From assembly GCA_964556425.1 (NCBI GenBank), contig CAZKWC010000003.1, positions 1 to 64,000 of the forward strand: a stretch of 64,000 nucleotides of DNA, read 5' to 3'. Position numbers and translations under genes: made by a program. The stretch is from JALQUL01 sp964556425. GTDB lineage: Bacteria > Pseudomonadota > Gammaproteobacteria > Burkholderiales > Burkholderiaceae_C. Position 1 is the stretch's first letter. Every line of letters begins with the position of its first letter. Of this stretch, positions 11,001 to 18,704 are shown in pieces. A model generated the notes under the pieces. That model saw nothing but the letters and a program-made list of their open reading frames with translations, was not told the origin of the DNA and did no database searches.

Positions 11001-12212
11001 GGTTAATAAGGCTTGTGTTAAGGCCGACAATTCTGGCCATAAATGGCTCACAATTTTATGGAAATTGGTAAAGGCCAACTGCAAATTGGCTGGCTTATTT
11101 TGAACACTTACCGATAATTGTGACCAATACTCTTTAACCGCTTGAAGCAATAAATCTAGTTGGGCTAACAGATCGGGATCTTTAACTTTAAAAGTTTGAA
11201 TCGAGACTAAATAATTTTGTTCAACTGGTTCAAGTTGGTGCTTATCAAATAAAGACTCAATGAAAGTTGATTTAGCTAAAGCGGCAACAGAGATTTTTTT
11301 TGCATTTACCACCGTTAAATTAGGGTCAAAGCTATACCAACCGCCAATAAAATATTTAAGCTCCGCTTGTAAGCCATCTAAAATAGATGCCTGTAACAGA
11401 CCAGGATTGTCATCTAAAGCTAAGCGAATGGCTCTTGAAATGGTTCTTTTGACATACTTATCAAAATCAAGCTCAATTTTTTCTAAGGTTTCTAAAAATA
11501 CAATCGTCCAAAAAGACAATTCTTGCAAACGAATATCAGTTCTTTTTTTAGCAACTTCAAAACAGGCTTGAGTTAATGCTTTTAAGCTCGACTTATTGCC
11601 TTTTAACAGCAACAACAAAGCCGCATCATGATCAGCTTTATCGAGAGATTGTGGCGTTAAGCCAAAAACAGACCATTTAAGGGGAAACTCTAGGGCTACT
11701 AATTGATGTGACTGTATCCACCACTGTGCAGGATGCAAATCATGACGTTTAGCGTGTAAAGCAATAATTTCAACTATAGGCAATAAAACGGTTTCTGGCC
11801 AATTTTTACCATTTTCCATACCCGTTAAAAACGCACTAATTGAGTACTGACAAGCTTTGACAGCTTTTAATAATTCAGGCTTGAGTAGGTCTCTATTTTG
11901 TTTAGCTAACTGCAAAATAGTGGCTATATCTTTGCAAATGTCAGCACATGCAAATTGCCCCACCATTTTTAGTGCTCCTGCAGCCCTATGCATCTCAATT
12001 TCAGCCGACTTGAGGTTAGGTGCGCTGGTTAAATGACTTGTGGGATTAATCTTTAGATTTTTATCTGCACTCTTTAAATTCTCAAGGCCATACGCAATTG
12101 CTGCCACTGCAATTGAAATAGATTTGCGAACCTCTACCGACACCCAATTAAGAGCATCAGTTCGATTAAGCGTAGTGATATCAATCGCTGAGGATATGAT
12201 TTTTGAAGCCAT
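5085..12212 (-). CDS. chpA: ChpA/PilL-type hybrid chemotaxis histidine kinase of the type IV pilus system
   Basis: A 2375-residue CheA-like kinase that relays pilus chemosensory signals to PilG/PilH. Order: an N-terminal degenerate FimL/Hpt-like region (HRAAGALK near residue 74), an Hpt domain with HTLKGSAR near 740, an acidic low-complexity linker about 840-1340, an Hpt-like segment with HFLAG near 1400, and a second HTLKGSAR Hpt near 1587. Then come the CheA dimerisation region near 1760, the HATPase (N box NAVAHGIEN about 1953, DDGRGLD, SGRGIGMDVV about 2046), a CheW-like domain, and a receiver domain with phospho-acceptor Asp about 2298 in LADIEMPRMDG. Size approaches Pseudomonas ChpA. 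It is the last gene of pilGHIJ-chpA, 44 bp after pilJ. No terminator was recognised. Confidence 0.93.
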   Translation of the reverse strand: MASKIISSAIDITTLNRTDALNWVSVEVRKSISIAVAAIAYGLENLKSADKNLKINPTSHLTSAPNLKSAEIEMHRAAGALKMVGQFACADICKDIATILQLAKQNRDLLKPELLKAVKACQYSISAFLTGMENGKNWPETVLLPIVEIIALHAKRHDLHPAQWWIQSHQLVALEFPLKWSVFGLTPQSLDKADHDAALLLLLKGNKSSLKALTQACFEVAKKRTDIRLQELSFWTIVFLETLEKIELDFDKYVKRTISRAIRLALDDNPGLLQASILDGLQAELKYFIGGWYSFDPNLTVVNAKKISVAALAKSTFIESLFDKHQLEPVEQNYLVSIQTFKVKDPDLLAQLDLLLQAVKEYWSQLSVSVQNKPANLQLAFTNFHKIVSHLWPELSALTQALLTCIEELLKNDQSVSSSLALEVATALLFLEDTIADVYSSDPDLKVKTEVMFHRLQQVSKNQEAPNLLPWMEALFRRSGDHQTIGNVAGELKQLVSEIERNFELLFQNSRNPDALDRLTTLLNQIRGVLSVVGLEDAVYTVSHLRRRLDTIEVDLTNQNTKTILVQNIASNVATLGLMVDMLIYQPKLPAKIFRFDLQSSLLTMTTSNATHQFQSLAHSDPLYSEAAITSTFGSPLDERVWAQNSGQTTAVPNESAGSVHSEDNNALKDFLDNTLSATSQNKPSKLNSAFAENKQLDGEMRSVFTNEAQDVVEQGLGAVSALQLNAKDVEKLVSLRRGFHTLKGSARMVGLKELGDAAWSMEQLLNEQLTDETNPVSDNLCLLAQEALNLIGQWSAMIAAGQDPEWKAQPFVDAAQLMRQKGKYQSIGHHLNDAINYLPKVEKQGVTHPEKSQSADTLVLAPENTAKSKTKEAQTALPTVHLATAMQLPKVSHQEVTPPKGAPKSKKNKKIETTFSEFEVDEGFARLNDDPMSILTQGADLDKSASLNQELFDIPPVIDFELSEIESLVNTGELKNSIDQQLDTLSQSTPESTIITDRLSPNETEIVLGQDQVSIDTQKLQAEESAASGDALITSVENQFLEADKPTQITQVIPEKVTNALEGIDFENLDWQKDAKSSNTSEAIPQLGTANSSVQYFQVIKDIDLSLDETAAVLDFDPQNTSVPEQKNSDGIFEPLELKNSAEVETTIDANTYHLHEFDFLNSLIESPVQEQNKEIEISASDFSPSVPVDFLDQEFIKIETKNVSDNGKQNATELSLDDVLFNSVTTLELDNDNHLLGNDVVTPADVRSNTDLGTGTTTDQLIPSQEDVLIESLGLVEPIEPQFINPSIEENIHLESNQNKELIEPIEPEPLGTALLLEQSLDKSKAKVLSQTLMTSQLNSGPGESEQYKLVGHLRIKFDLYSVFLQEADEKTRELDTVVSEWLLERDKPIPPEAEDCAHFLAGCSATVGLVSLSSLARLLEKVCAHVKSWTAIEEEEIQTIKQAVDSIRYLLHQFAAGFLKEPDSVLIAQLQRLCFVRRAPEPEPVAPVRITPAIGAAPNAIEEVLKQVAVAGLDFNNASDNPEVSPAVEPENEFNLPIDILDTELFGFFLEESRDLLPELMRNSRVWTSDHLNRDAKIEVLRGLHTLKGSARLAGAYRLGEIVHRLEAEVETMADTPMSSEQVDDLLAWFDHIELEVEQLAKLYENPSLGYQESANRLSIKPHLIDTEVEPEAPINVIAASGSASIMAKPDLELATPELDNVTSSSPSEAETLEILNKLEAQVASAVVDPNFAEKVESHASEIQVTENNATQTKQVVRVSAKLLDQLMNQAGEVLSSRARVETEVGKLKSSLVELTRDVERLRVQLRELEIQAESQMQSRLTLQKETETQFDPLEFDRFTRVQELVRVMAESVSDVATVQRGIARNIDLATDELVSQGRQARDLQRTILRTRMVEFDLLSERLHRTVRQAAKDVDKKVNLAIEGGSLELDRQLLDKVGPCLEHLIRNAVAHGIENPNERLKANKDELGHIHIAISHDRNDVFIQFRDDGRGLDLDSISQKAIKAGLIKASEKNISLEKAFELICSQGFSTATEVTEISGRGIGMDVVRSAIDGLGGRMEVANEKGRGFGIRLVLPLTTATTQVLLVRCDTTVTAIQVGMVEQVLRYSQKDLAQAYEKGTVVYSQEQLNFFWAGLLFGGSEQTKEVQQKTVSVVIVRSAGRRLAIHVDEVLNNQEVIVKNLGPQLSQLPGLTGVTILPSGDVVFIYNPVALALVYAEKFKANQKQLVPSPEKEALAQSGKKPLVMVVDDSITVRRVTERLLQRLGYRVVSAADGIQALTLLRDEYSKDQPCVVLADIEMPRMDGFDLLRTIRSDENLKALPVIMITSRLAEKHKELAFSLGVNHYLGKPYSEEELSYLISTYSGFVKKQFTKN

Positions 12213-12256
12213 TAAATTAAACCTGTAAGACCTAGCACTTTAAAGCTATTTGTCTA

Positions 12257-14515
12257 TTAAGAAACCTTAAACCGAGAAACGGACTGACCTAACTGCTCAG
12301 CCATAGAAGCCAATTGTCGCACCTGATCTGCATTAGCCCTAGTACCCTCTCCAGTTTTTTCGGTTACCAACAAAATTCTCTGAATACTTTGTGCAACCAC
12401 CTGTGCAGCTTCAGCTTCGACAGAGGTAGAGTGAGAGATAGTTTCAATCAGCTCAGCTAAGCGACGCGATACCTCATCAATCTCGGTTAAAGCAGACCCT
12501 GCATTATCGGACAGTTTTGCCCCTTCAACCACACCAAGTGTAGAACGCTCCATAGCCACAATGGCGTCTTGTGTGTCACTTTGAATCGCTTTTACTAGAT
12601 TTGAAATTTGTCTTGTCGCTTCGGCAGAACGCTCAGCAAGACGTTGAACCTCTTCTGCCACCACAGAAAAGCCTCGACCTGCCTCACCTGCAGAAGCGGC
12701 TTGAATGGCTGCGTTGAGCGCCAAAACGTTTGTTTGCTCGGTAATATCTGAAATAAGCTCGGTGATTTCTCCAATTTCTTGTGAAGACTCCCCTAAACGT
12801 TTAATACGTTTTGAGGTTTCCTGAATTTGATCTCGAATCGCATTCATACCACCAATCGCATTTTGTACAGCTCGCAAACCAGTTTCGGCTGCTAAACGAG
12901 ACTGCCTCGCCACAGATGCTGAACCTTGGGCTTGCCCAGAAACATCCGCAATTCTATTGGCCATAGCCAACACTGCTTCACCTGTACCCCTAATTTCTTG
13001 TTGCTGCTGGTCGGTAGCTAATAATAAATTGTTAGAGGAGGCTTCCACTTCTGATGAGGTTTTTGCCACCATAGTAGCAGCTTGCTGCACGTTGCCCACC
13101 AGTGACCGAAGTTCCTCGACGGTGTAATTAACCGAGTCAGCAATAGCCCCTGTTATGTCTTCAGTCACTGTCGCCTGATGTGTTAAATCTCCAGATGCTA
13201 CTGAACCCAGCTCGTCCATTAAGCGCATAATGGCTGCTTGGTTACTAGCATTAATACTTTTGGCTTTAGACTCTTGTTGTTCCGCTAAAATTTGACGCTG
13301 CCTACTATCTAAAATTCGAACATAAGCTAAACCACCGACGCAGGTTAAAGCCAAAATAACAGATAACAATAAAACAGCCGCTTTCCAATCGGTCAGACTA
13401 CCGCCAGGGGTCAATTGTTGTTGAAGGTCAGATAGCTTTAACCGCAAAGGGTCGCTATCATTTAATACCTCAGACTGTGCCGTACGGGCATCCACTAAAC
13501 CATCTAGATTGTCTAAAACGCCTTTGGCGTGAGATTTCGTATTTTCATAATGTAAAATTAGCTCATCTAAGGCCGCAATGGTTTGAGGATCTTTAGCGGC
13601 TGAAAGGCGTAGCTCAGCATTCCCCTCTCGCATTGCTTTTGCAATTTCACTAAAAGATTTTAAATCTTTATCGAGTAAAAATACGGCAGATGGACTAACT
13701 CCACCCTCTGCAGTTAAAAACTCATTAGCCGATTTACCAATTCGCTGGGTTAGCATCACTAACTGACCGGCAGCTAAAACCTCAGTGGAGGGGGAATTTT
13801 GCTGCAACTTAATTGAAGCAATGGTTTCAGCTGACTCCAAAAACTCAGCTGATTGCAAATTAATTTGACGTAAAGCAGCACTCACTGTAGTCAAAACCTT
13901 TTCATGACTTTCTACAATTTTGACGTTTTTTTCAGTTCTTTCAATAAGTGGCCACAAATCATTAATTAAAATTTGTTCTTTATTATCAGCTGGTGCTAAT
14001 TGCATACTACTATCACCAGAACGAAGTCCTCGTACTGCTTTACCCAATTCCAATGCACTTGCCTTCATTTCTTTAAATGCTTTTTGGTTGCCAACCACTG
14101 CTTGACTAATGGATTTGGCTAAACGTTGGGACTCCGTTACTGCATCACCTGCTGTAGAAACTTGTTTCGCTACTTGATTAGATTTACCCAAAGTAAACCA
14201 TGTCAAACCAATAATTAAAACCAAAGAAATGGCTAATACCAAACCTAATCTTTTTTGATGTACATCAGCCAATGCAGTGCCTAAAATAGGTAACTTCACA
14301 CCTTCAGTTTGTCCTTCAGATTGCTGATTAGCAGGCTCATTTACTGTTACAAAATCAGGCTCATCGGCATTAACCACCGTTGCAATTAAACTTTCAACCT
14401 GAACTCTTTCTTCGGCTGATAAATCTTGCATTTTTTTTGCGTCAGGAGCGACTATGGCAGGTGTATCGAATAATTGAAACCCTGAAGGATCTTGTTGTGT
14501 CTCGGTATTTTTCAT
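12257..14515 (-). CDS. pilJ: PilJ methyl-accepting chemotaxis protein, twitching motility
   Basis: Inner-membrane chemoreceptor that feeds the ChpA kinase. There is an unusually long cytoplasmic N-terminus of about 88 residues, then TM1 about 90-110, a periplasmic sensor region, TM2 about 375-398, HAMP, and a signalling domain. The signalling tip reads ITEQTNVLALNAAIQA, followed by GEAGRGFSVVAEEVQRLAE. The 752-residue length is somewhat above the Pseudomonas protein. It lies between pilI and chpA on the same strand, with gaps of 37 and 44 bp, which supports one operon. The ligand cannot be inferred. Confidence 0.94.
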   Translation of the reverse strand: MKNTETQQDPSGFQLFDTPAIVAPDAKKMQDLSAEERVQVESLIATVVNADEPDFVTVNEPANQQSEGQTEGVKLPILGTALADVHQKRLGLVLAISLVLIIGLTWFTLGKSNQVAKQVSTAGDAVTESQRLAKSISQAVVGNQKAFKEMKASALELGKAVRGLRSGDSSMQLAPADNKEQILINDLWPLIERTEKNVKIVESHEKVLTTVSAALRQINLQSAEFLESAETIASIKLQQNSPSTEVLAAGQLVMLTQRIGKSANEFLTAEGGVSPSAVFLLDKDLKSFSEIAKAMREGNAELRLSAAKDPQTIAALDELILHYENTKSHAKGVLDNLDGLVDARTAQSEVLNDSDPLRLKLSDLQQQLTPGGSLTDWKAAVLLLSVILALTCVGGLAYVRILDSRQRQILAEQQESKAKSINASNQAAIMRLMDELGSVASGDLTHQATVTEDITGAIADSVNYTVEELRSLVGNVQQAATMVAKTSSEVEASSNNLLLATDQQQQEIRGTGEAVLAMANRIADVSGQAQGSASVARQSRLAAETGLRAVQNAIGGMNAIRDQIQETSKRIKRLGESSQEIGEITELISDITEQTNVLALNAAIQAASAGEAGRGFSVVAEEVQRLAERSAEATRQISNLVKAIQSDTQDAIVAMERSTLGVVEGAKLSDNAGSALTEIDEVSRRLAELIETISHSTSVEAEAAQVVAQSIQRILLVTEKTGEGTRANADQVRQLASMAEQLGQSVSRFKVS

Positions 14516-14552
14516 TTTTTTACTATTTAAGAAGAGGTTAAGACCCTTTTTT

Positions 14553-15086
14553 TTAGCGGCTACGTATATCTAAAAAGCTGGTATTGGTCACTAGCTGACT
14601 TAAATCAATTTCACGCCATAACAATCCATTTTTGTCTTTTAGTTCACTCACAAAATAGGGGTGACGATTATCATGCAATGTCCTAGACCCCACAAATTCT
14701 TCGTGTGAGCGTAATCCCAATAGACGATCTACTAATAAAGCACAATTGACGCCAAAAATATCTGATAAAGCCACCAAACATGCTTCGTTTCCACGATCAG
14801 CGTTCTCTACCATTGCTTTGGGTAATTGAAGAAAATGAGCAAAATCTACCACACCATACAATAAGCCACGTAAATTAGAAACCCCTAAAAACCATTTTTT
14901 GGCATGCGCTACAAAATTAACGGTGGGCAAACTAAAGATTTCACCGGAATGCTTGAGAGGTAACAAAAAACGCTCATCTGCTAGCTCAATAGCCAACCAA
15001 GTTGCAACCGCACCACTTTGTGAACTGACAGCTAAACGTTGAGCTAATCGCTCTTGGAGCTGGTGAATACTTTCTTTCTTTTTCAC
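14553..15086 (-). CDS. pilI: PilI, CheW-like coupling protein
   Basis: A 177-residue CheW-domain adaptor that couples the PilJ receptor to the ChpA kinase. CheW-type strands are visible around VSNLRGLLYGVVDF (about 67-80) and CALLVDRLLGLRSHEEF (about 118-134). An N-terminal helix about residues 6-22 is typical of PilI. Assignment rests on the weak CheW pattern plus its exact position between pilH and pilJ. It is 85 bp downstream of pilH and 37 bp before pilJ. Confidence 0.9.
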   Translation of the reverse strand: MKKKESIHQLQERLAQRLAVSSQSGAVATWLAIELADERFLLPLKHSGEIFSLPTVNFVAHAKKWFLGVSNLRGLLYGVVDFAHFLQLPKAMVENADRGNEACLVALSDIFGVNCALLVDRLLGLRSHEEFVGSRTLHDNRHPYFVSELKDKNGLLWREIDLSQLVTNTSFLDIRSR

Positions 15087-15171
15087 TGAAAACCCATTCT
15101 GAATGAGGAATTAATGAGTGCTACTAATTGATTTAAATAACGAATTAGTAGCTCCTTAAGCTCCTGTAAAA

Positions 15172-15534
15172 CTATAGTGCCTTAATTTTTGATAGTAATA
15201 TATTTTCATTCACTGGTTTTAAAATATAGTCTTTAGCGCCTTGTCTTAAACCCCAAATTCGATCTGCCTCTTGATTTTTACTGGTGCATAAAATAATTGG
15301 AATTTCTGAACTTTCAGGGTTCTTCGTCAATTGACGGGTGAGTTGAAAACCATTAAGTCCCGGCATCACCACATCAAGCAATAATAAATCGGGACGCTCG
15401 CCAGCAATTAAGCGTAACGCATCTTCTGCGTTATTAGCCGTTTTCACCGAGTACCCACGTCGCATCAGCATTTCTGCCAAATACATTAATTCCGTGCGGG
15501 AATCATCAACAATCAAAATACTTTTAATTGCCAT
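15172..15534 (-). CDS. pilH: PilH, response regulator of twitching motility
   Basis: Single receiver domain of 120 residues without an output domain. It has the acidic pair in ILIVDDS (residues 6-12), the phospho-acceptor Asp in LLLLDVVMPGLNG (about 54), a Thr in ILCTSK and the conserved Lys in ILKPV. In Pseudomonas, PilH counteracts PilG and favours pilus retraction. It starts 2 bp after the pilG stop, so the pair is probably coupled. Naming as PilH rather than PilG follows order in the cluster. Confidence 0.93.
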   Translation of the reverse strand: MAIKSILIVDDSRTELMYLAEMLMRRGYSVKTANNAEDALRLIAGERPDLLLLDVVMPGLNGFQLTRQLTKNPESSEIPIILCTSKNQEADRIWGLRQGAKDYILKPVNENILLSKIKAL

Positions 15535-15536
15535 TT

Positions 15537-15935
15537 CTAATCCTCTGAATTAACTTGTACATATCTTGTTACTGCTTGTAGCATTTCCTGTTTAGTAAAT
15601 GGTTTAGTCATGTAATCTTGAGATCCTGCTATACGACCTCTAGCCCTATCAAATACGCCATCTTTAGACGATAACATCACAATTGGAATACTACCGTACT
15701 TTGGATTCTGTTTAATGACAGTACAAGTTTTATAACCATCAAGGCGAGGCATTAATATGTCACAAAATATCAAATCAGGCTCGAACTCACCTACTTTAGC
15801 CAAAGCATCAAATCCGTCTTCTGCTAACATAACCCTATGCCCGGCTTGAGTGAGAAAAATTTCAGCACTACGCCTTATAGTATTGCTATCATCAATAACT
15901 AATACCTTATAACTTTGTATATCTTGATTTAACAT
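15537..15935 (-). CDS. pilG: PilG, response regulator of twitching motility
   Basis: Stand-alone receiver domain of 132 residues: VLVIDDSNTIRRSAE near residue 11, phospho-Asp in LIFCDILMPRLDG (about 55), MLSSKDG, and Lys in YMTKPF. PilG promotes pilus extension in the Pil-Chp pathway. It is the first gene of the pilGHIJ-chpA operon. A perfect GGAGGT ribosome-binding site (minus strand, 15946-15941) lies 5 nt before the ATG, the strongest Shine-Dalgarno I noticed in the window and in keeping with a highly translated regulator. Confidence 0.95.
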   Translation of the reverse strand: MLNQDIQSYKVLVIDDSNTIRRSAEIFLTQAGHRVMLAEDGFDALAKVGEFEPDLIFCDILMPRLDGYKTCTVIKQNPKYGSIPIVMLSSKDGVFDRARGRIAGSQDYMTKPFTKQEMLQAVTRYVQVNSED

Positions 15936-16257
15936 GTACTACCTCCAAATCAACTACATCGTCAATTGTGCTTGAGATACGGTTAAATTTCTATAAATTT
16001 GTAATTTAGTTCAAATTAAATTTTCTTAAATTAAACAAAACTGTCACCTGATCATTTTTTCTTAAATAAATACTATCAAAAATATGGGTAAATTACCATT
16101 AATTGTTTGAATATAAAAAAATAGGATAAATCAATTTGCAGTAAAAACCACAACTTAATTTATCCATTACTTTAATAGTATTTGATCTAAATACGCTCAA
16201 TTACCCGACAAAATCTGACGTTTAATTTTTTACAAACTGTTGTTTTATTTCAATATG
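15936..16257. other. AT-rich gap between hisF and pilG
   Basis: About 320 bp, very AT-rich, between the 3' end of the his genes and pilG on the same strand. It must carry the pilG promoter. I found no -35/-10 pair with correct spacing that I would defend, and no strong intrinsic terminator after hisF. No reading frame here looks coding. The missing hisI and hisE would be expected at this position. Confidence 0.4.
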
Positions 16258-17031
16258 TTACAACCTAACAGGGATAGAGCGCTGTTTCATGCTTGCTTTG
16301 GCTTGTGCAATTGTGAACTGGCCATAATGAAAAATACTAGCGGCCAAAACGGCATCTGCATGACCCAGCTCTATGCCATCTGATAAATCCTCTAAACTTC
16401 CCACGCCACCAGAGGCGATGACAGGTATTTGAAGGGCATCACTCACGGTACGTGTAAGCTCTAAATCGAAACCAGACTTAGTGCCATCTCTATCCATGCT
16501 GGTGAGTAAAATTTCACCTGCCCCTAAACTCTCCATTTTTTTGGCCCATTCCAAAACATCTAGGCCTGTATTAACTCGCCCACCATGGCTATAAACATCC
16601 CAAGCAGGGGCAGCACCAACTGGCACAGACCTACGCTTGGCATCAATTGCCACCACAATACATTGTGAGCCGTATTTGTCGGAGCACTCTTGAATCACTT
16701 GCGGATTTTGTATGGCGGCCGAATTAAAACTAGTTTTATCTGCGCCAGCATTGAGTAAACGCCTAACATCTGCTACTGAACGTACGCCTCCCCCTACCGT
16801 TAAAGGAATAAAAACTTTAGAGGCAACTGCTTCTATTACGGGCAAAATCATGTCTCTAGCATCTGAAGTGGCCGTAATGTCTAGAAAGGTGAGTTCATCA
16901 GCGCCTTGATCGTTGTAACGAGCGGCAATTTCAACAGGATCACCTGCATCTTGCAATGCTACAAAATTAACACCTTTCACTACTCGACCACCGGTCACAT
17001 CTAAACAAGGAATAATTCTTTTAGCAAGCAT
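16258..17031 (-). CDS. hisF: Imidazole glycerol phosphate synthase, cyclase subunit
   Basis: Beta-alpha barrel cyclase that, with HisH, converts PRFAR and ammonia to imidazole glycerol phosphate and AICAR. The N-terminus AKRIIPCLDV carries the catalytic Asp11. VVAIDAKR (second catalytic Asp) is near residue 130, and the phosphate loops GGGVRS and ASGGVGS are present. At 257 residues it is full length. The preceding 53-bp gap has a strong terminator hairpin, and no Shine-Dalgarno is visible before the ATG, so hisF may be made at lower levels than hisA. It ends the local his run. Confidence 0.97.
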   Translation of the reverse strand: MLAKRIIPCLDVTGGRVVKGVNFVALQDAGDPVEIAARYNDQGADELTFLDITATSDARDMILPVIEAVASKVFIPLTVGGGVRSVADVRRLLNAGADKTSFNSAAIQNPQVIQECSDKYGSQCIVVAIDAKRRSVPVGAAPAWDVYSHGGRVNTGLDVLEWAKKMESLGAGEILLTSMDRDGTKSGFDLELTRTVSDALQIPVIASGGVGSLEDLSDGIELGHADAVLAASIFHYGQFTIAQAKASMKQRSIPVRL

Positions 17032-17044
17032 ATATATTTTTAGT

Positions 17045-17075
17045 AAAAAAAAGCTAGCCTTTAATTAGCTAGCTT
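17045..17075 (-). terminator. Intrinsic terminator/attenuator between hisA and hisF
   Basis: On the minus strand AAGCTAGC (17075-17068) pairs with GCTAGCTT (17058-17051) across a 9-nt loop, followed by eight T in a row (17052-17045, overlapping the stem end). It has the form of a complete rho-independent terminator inside the his operon, 14 bp upstream of the hisF start codon. It probably causes partial termination or protects the upstream mRNA. Confidence 0.8.
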
Positions 17076-17084
17076 GATTGGGTT

Positions 17085-17825
17085 TTAGCCGTTTAAATCA
17101 TCGGCAAATAACTGCGCTTTTTCAAAATCTAAGTCGCCGGTATAAATGGAGCGACCGCAGATAACGCCCTCCACACCTTCCTCTTCGACTTCGCACAATT
17201 TTTCGATGTCATCCATATTGGATAAACCACCAGAGGCAATTACAGGAATAGTTAAGGCTTGAGCTAATCGCACGGTAGCTTCAATGTTAATGCCAGTTAA
17301 CATGCCATCACGACCGATATCGGTGTAAATAATGGATTCGGCGCCATAACCTTCAAATTTTTTGGCTAAATCAACTACGTCATGTTTGGTTACTTTGCTC
17401 CAACCGTCAGTTGCTACTTTACCGTCTTTTGCATCTAGGCCTACAATAATATGACCACCAAAAGCAGTACAAGCATCTTGTAAAAAACCCGGATTTTTGA
17501 CCGCAGCCGTGCCAATAATTACATAGCGCAAACCAGCATCTAGATACCGCTCGATGGTATCTAGATCACGAATGCCACCACCTAATTGAATATCAATTTC
17601 GGAGCCAAATTCTTTAAGAATCTTACGAATAACGGGTTCATTGGCTGGTTTTCCAGCAAATGCACCGTTTAAATCGACTAAGTGCAGTCGACGTGCACCT
17701 TTTTCAATCCATGAACGGGCCATGGCGACAGGGTCTTCGCCAAAAGTAGTGGACTGGTCCATGTCGCCCTGTTTGAGGCGAACACAGTGACCATCTTTAA
17801 GATCAATAGCAGGAATGAGAAGCAT
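17085..17825 (-). CDS. hisA: ProFAR isomerase (HisA)
   Basis: Isomerises ProFAR to PRFAR in histidine synthesis. The half-barrel repeats shared with HisF are clear: LLIPAIDLKDGHCVRLKQGD at the N-terminus (catalytic Asp8), QLGGGIRD, YTDIGRDGML (second catalytic Asp, about 130) and ASGGLSN. 246 residues is the normal length. It lies between hisH (76-bp gap) and hisF and is followed by a terminator-like hairpin. Confidence 0.97.
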   Translation of the reverse strand: MLLIPAIDLKDGHCVRLKQGDMDQSTTFGEDPVAMARSWIEKGARRLHLVDLNGAFAGKPANEPVIRKILKEFGSEIDIQLGGGIRDLDTIERYLDAGLRYVIIGTAAVKNPGFLQDACTAFGGHIIVGLDAKDGKVATDGWSKVTKHDVVDLAKKFEGYGAESIIYTDIGRDGMLTGINIEATVRLAQALTIPVIASGGLSNMDDIEKLCEVEEEGVEGVICGRSIYTGDLDFEKAQLFADDLNG

Positions 17826-17901
17826 GATATCGAAAAATAATGACCAATAAAAAACAAAAATAAAAACAACTTTTAAAACCTTGTCTATGAAGACTTGGTT
17901 C

Positions 17902-18582
17902 TTAGGGTTGCCAGCTTAAAAAATTGCGATAAAGCGCAAGACCTTGCTCACCACTTTTTTCTGGATGGAACTGCGTGGCAAAAATATTGTTATTTTGCAA
18001 AGCAGCCGTGAATAAACCGCCGTAATCAGCTACTGCAGCCGTATGGCTAGGGTTATTAGGTTTGGCATAAAAACTATGCACAAAATAAAAATAGGCGTTA
18101 TTGGGAATACCCTGCCACATGACATGCTGTGCAGCTGCAGTACTGGCAAAGTCAACTTGATTCCAGCCCATTTGAGGTACTTTATATCGACTGCCGTCAG
18201 GTTGTAATTGTCCTTGTAACTGGAAGCGCTCAACATGACCGGGTATAAGACCAAGGGCAGCTGTGGGCTGACCATTGATGGCTCCTTCATCGCTGTAGTC
18301 GAGTAACATTTGCATTCCGACACACACACCAAATAAGGGCTTGTTTTGAACCGCTTTTAAAATAGATGACTTCAGTCCTGAAGTATCAAGCGAGTCCATA
18401 CAATCTTTCATGGCCCCTTGACCTGGCAAAACAAGACGGTCTGCTCGATCGATGTCGGCAGGATTGGCGCTAATCAAAACTTGGAATTGACCGCCAGTGG
18501 CTACCGTGCTTAAAGCATTTGCCACTGAGCGTAAATTACCTACTCCGTAGTCCACTACAACAACCGTAGGACTTGCATTCAT
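17902..18582 (-). CDS. hisH: Imidazole glycerol phosphate synthase, glutaminase subunit
   Basis: Class I glutamine amidotransferase supplying ammonia to HisF. VVVDYGVGNLRSV opens the protein. The nucleophile Cys is in FGVCVGMQML (about residue 88), YFVHSFYA follows, and the catalytic His/Glu pair is in ATQFHPEKSG near the C-terminus. Length is 226 residues. The 122-bp gap to hisB upstream is the largest between his genes here and contains TTGCCA and TAAAAT elements 19 bp apart on the minus strand. This may be a weak internal promoter, but the spacing is poor. Confidence 0.97.
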   Translation of the reverse strand: MNASPTVVVVDYGVGNLRSVANALSTVATGGQFQVLISANPADIDRADRLVLPGQGAMKDCMDSLDTSGLKSSILKAVQNKPLFGVCVGMQMLLDYSDEGAINGQPTAALGLIPGHVERFQLQGQLQPDGSRYKVPQMGWNQVDFASTAAAQHVMWQGIPNNAYFYFVHSFYAKPNNPSHTAAVADYGGLFTAALQNNNIFATQFHPEKSGEQGLALYRNFLSWQP

Positions 18583-18704
18583 ATTTAATATTGAGTTTCT
18601 AATTTATTGAATTGAACAGACGATAGATGCGCTTATTTTAGCGAATCAAAGTTCTTGCATGGCAATTATTTGCAACTGTTTTACCAAATTTTGACAAAAT
18701 TTGC

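Noticed and set aside
7012..11571. Several plus-strand frames of 60-120 codons opposite chpA
   Set aside because: They are antisense to a clearly coding, domain-rich kinase and have no ribosome sites or family patterns.
15961..16080. A sigma-70 promoter for pilG
   Set aside because: Several TTGAAC/TATAGA-like pairs occur by chance in AT-rich DNA and none has 16-18 bp spacing.
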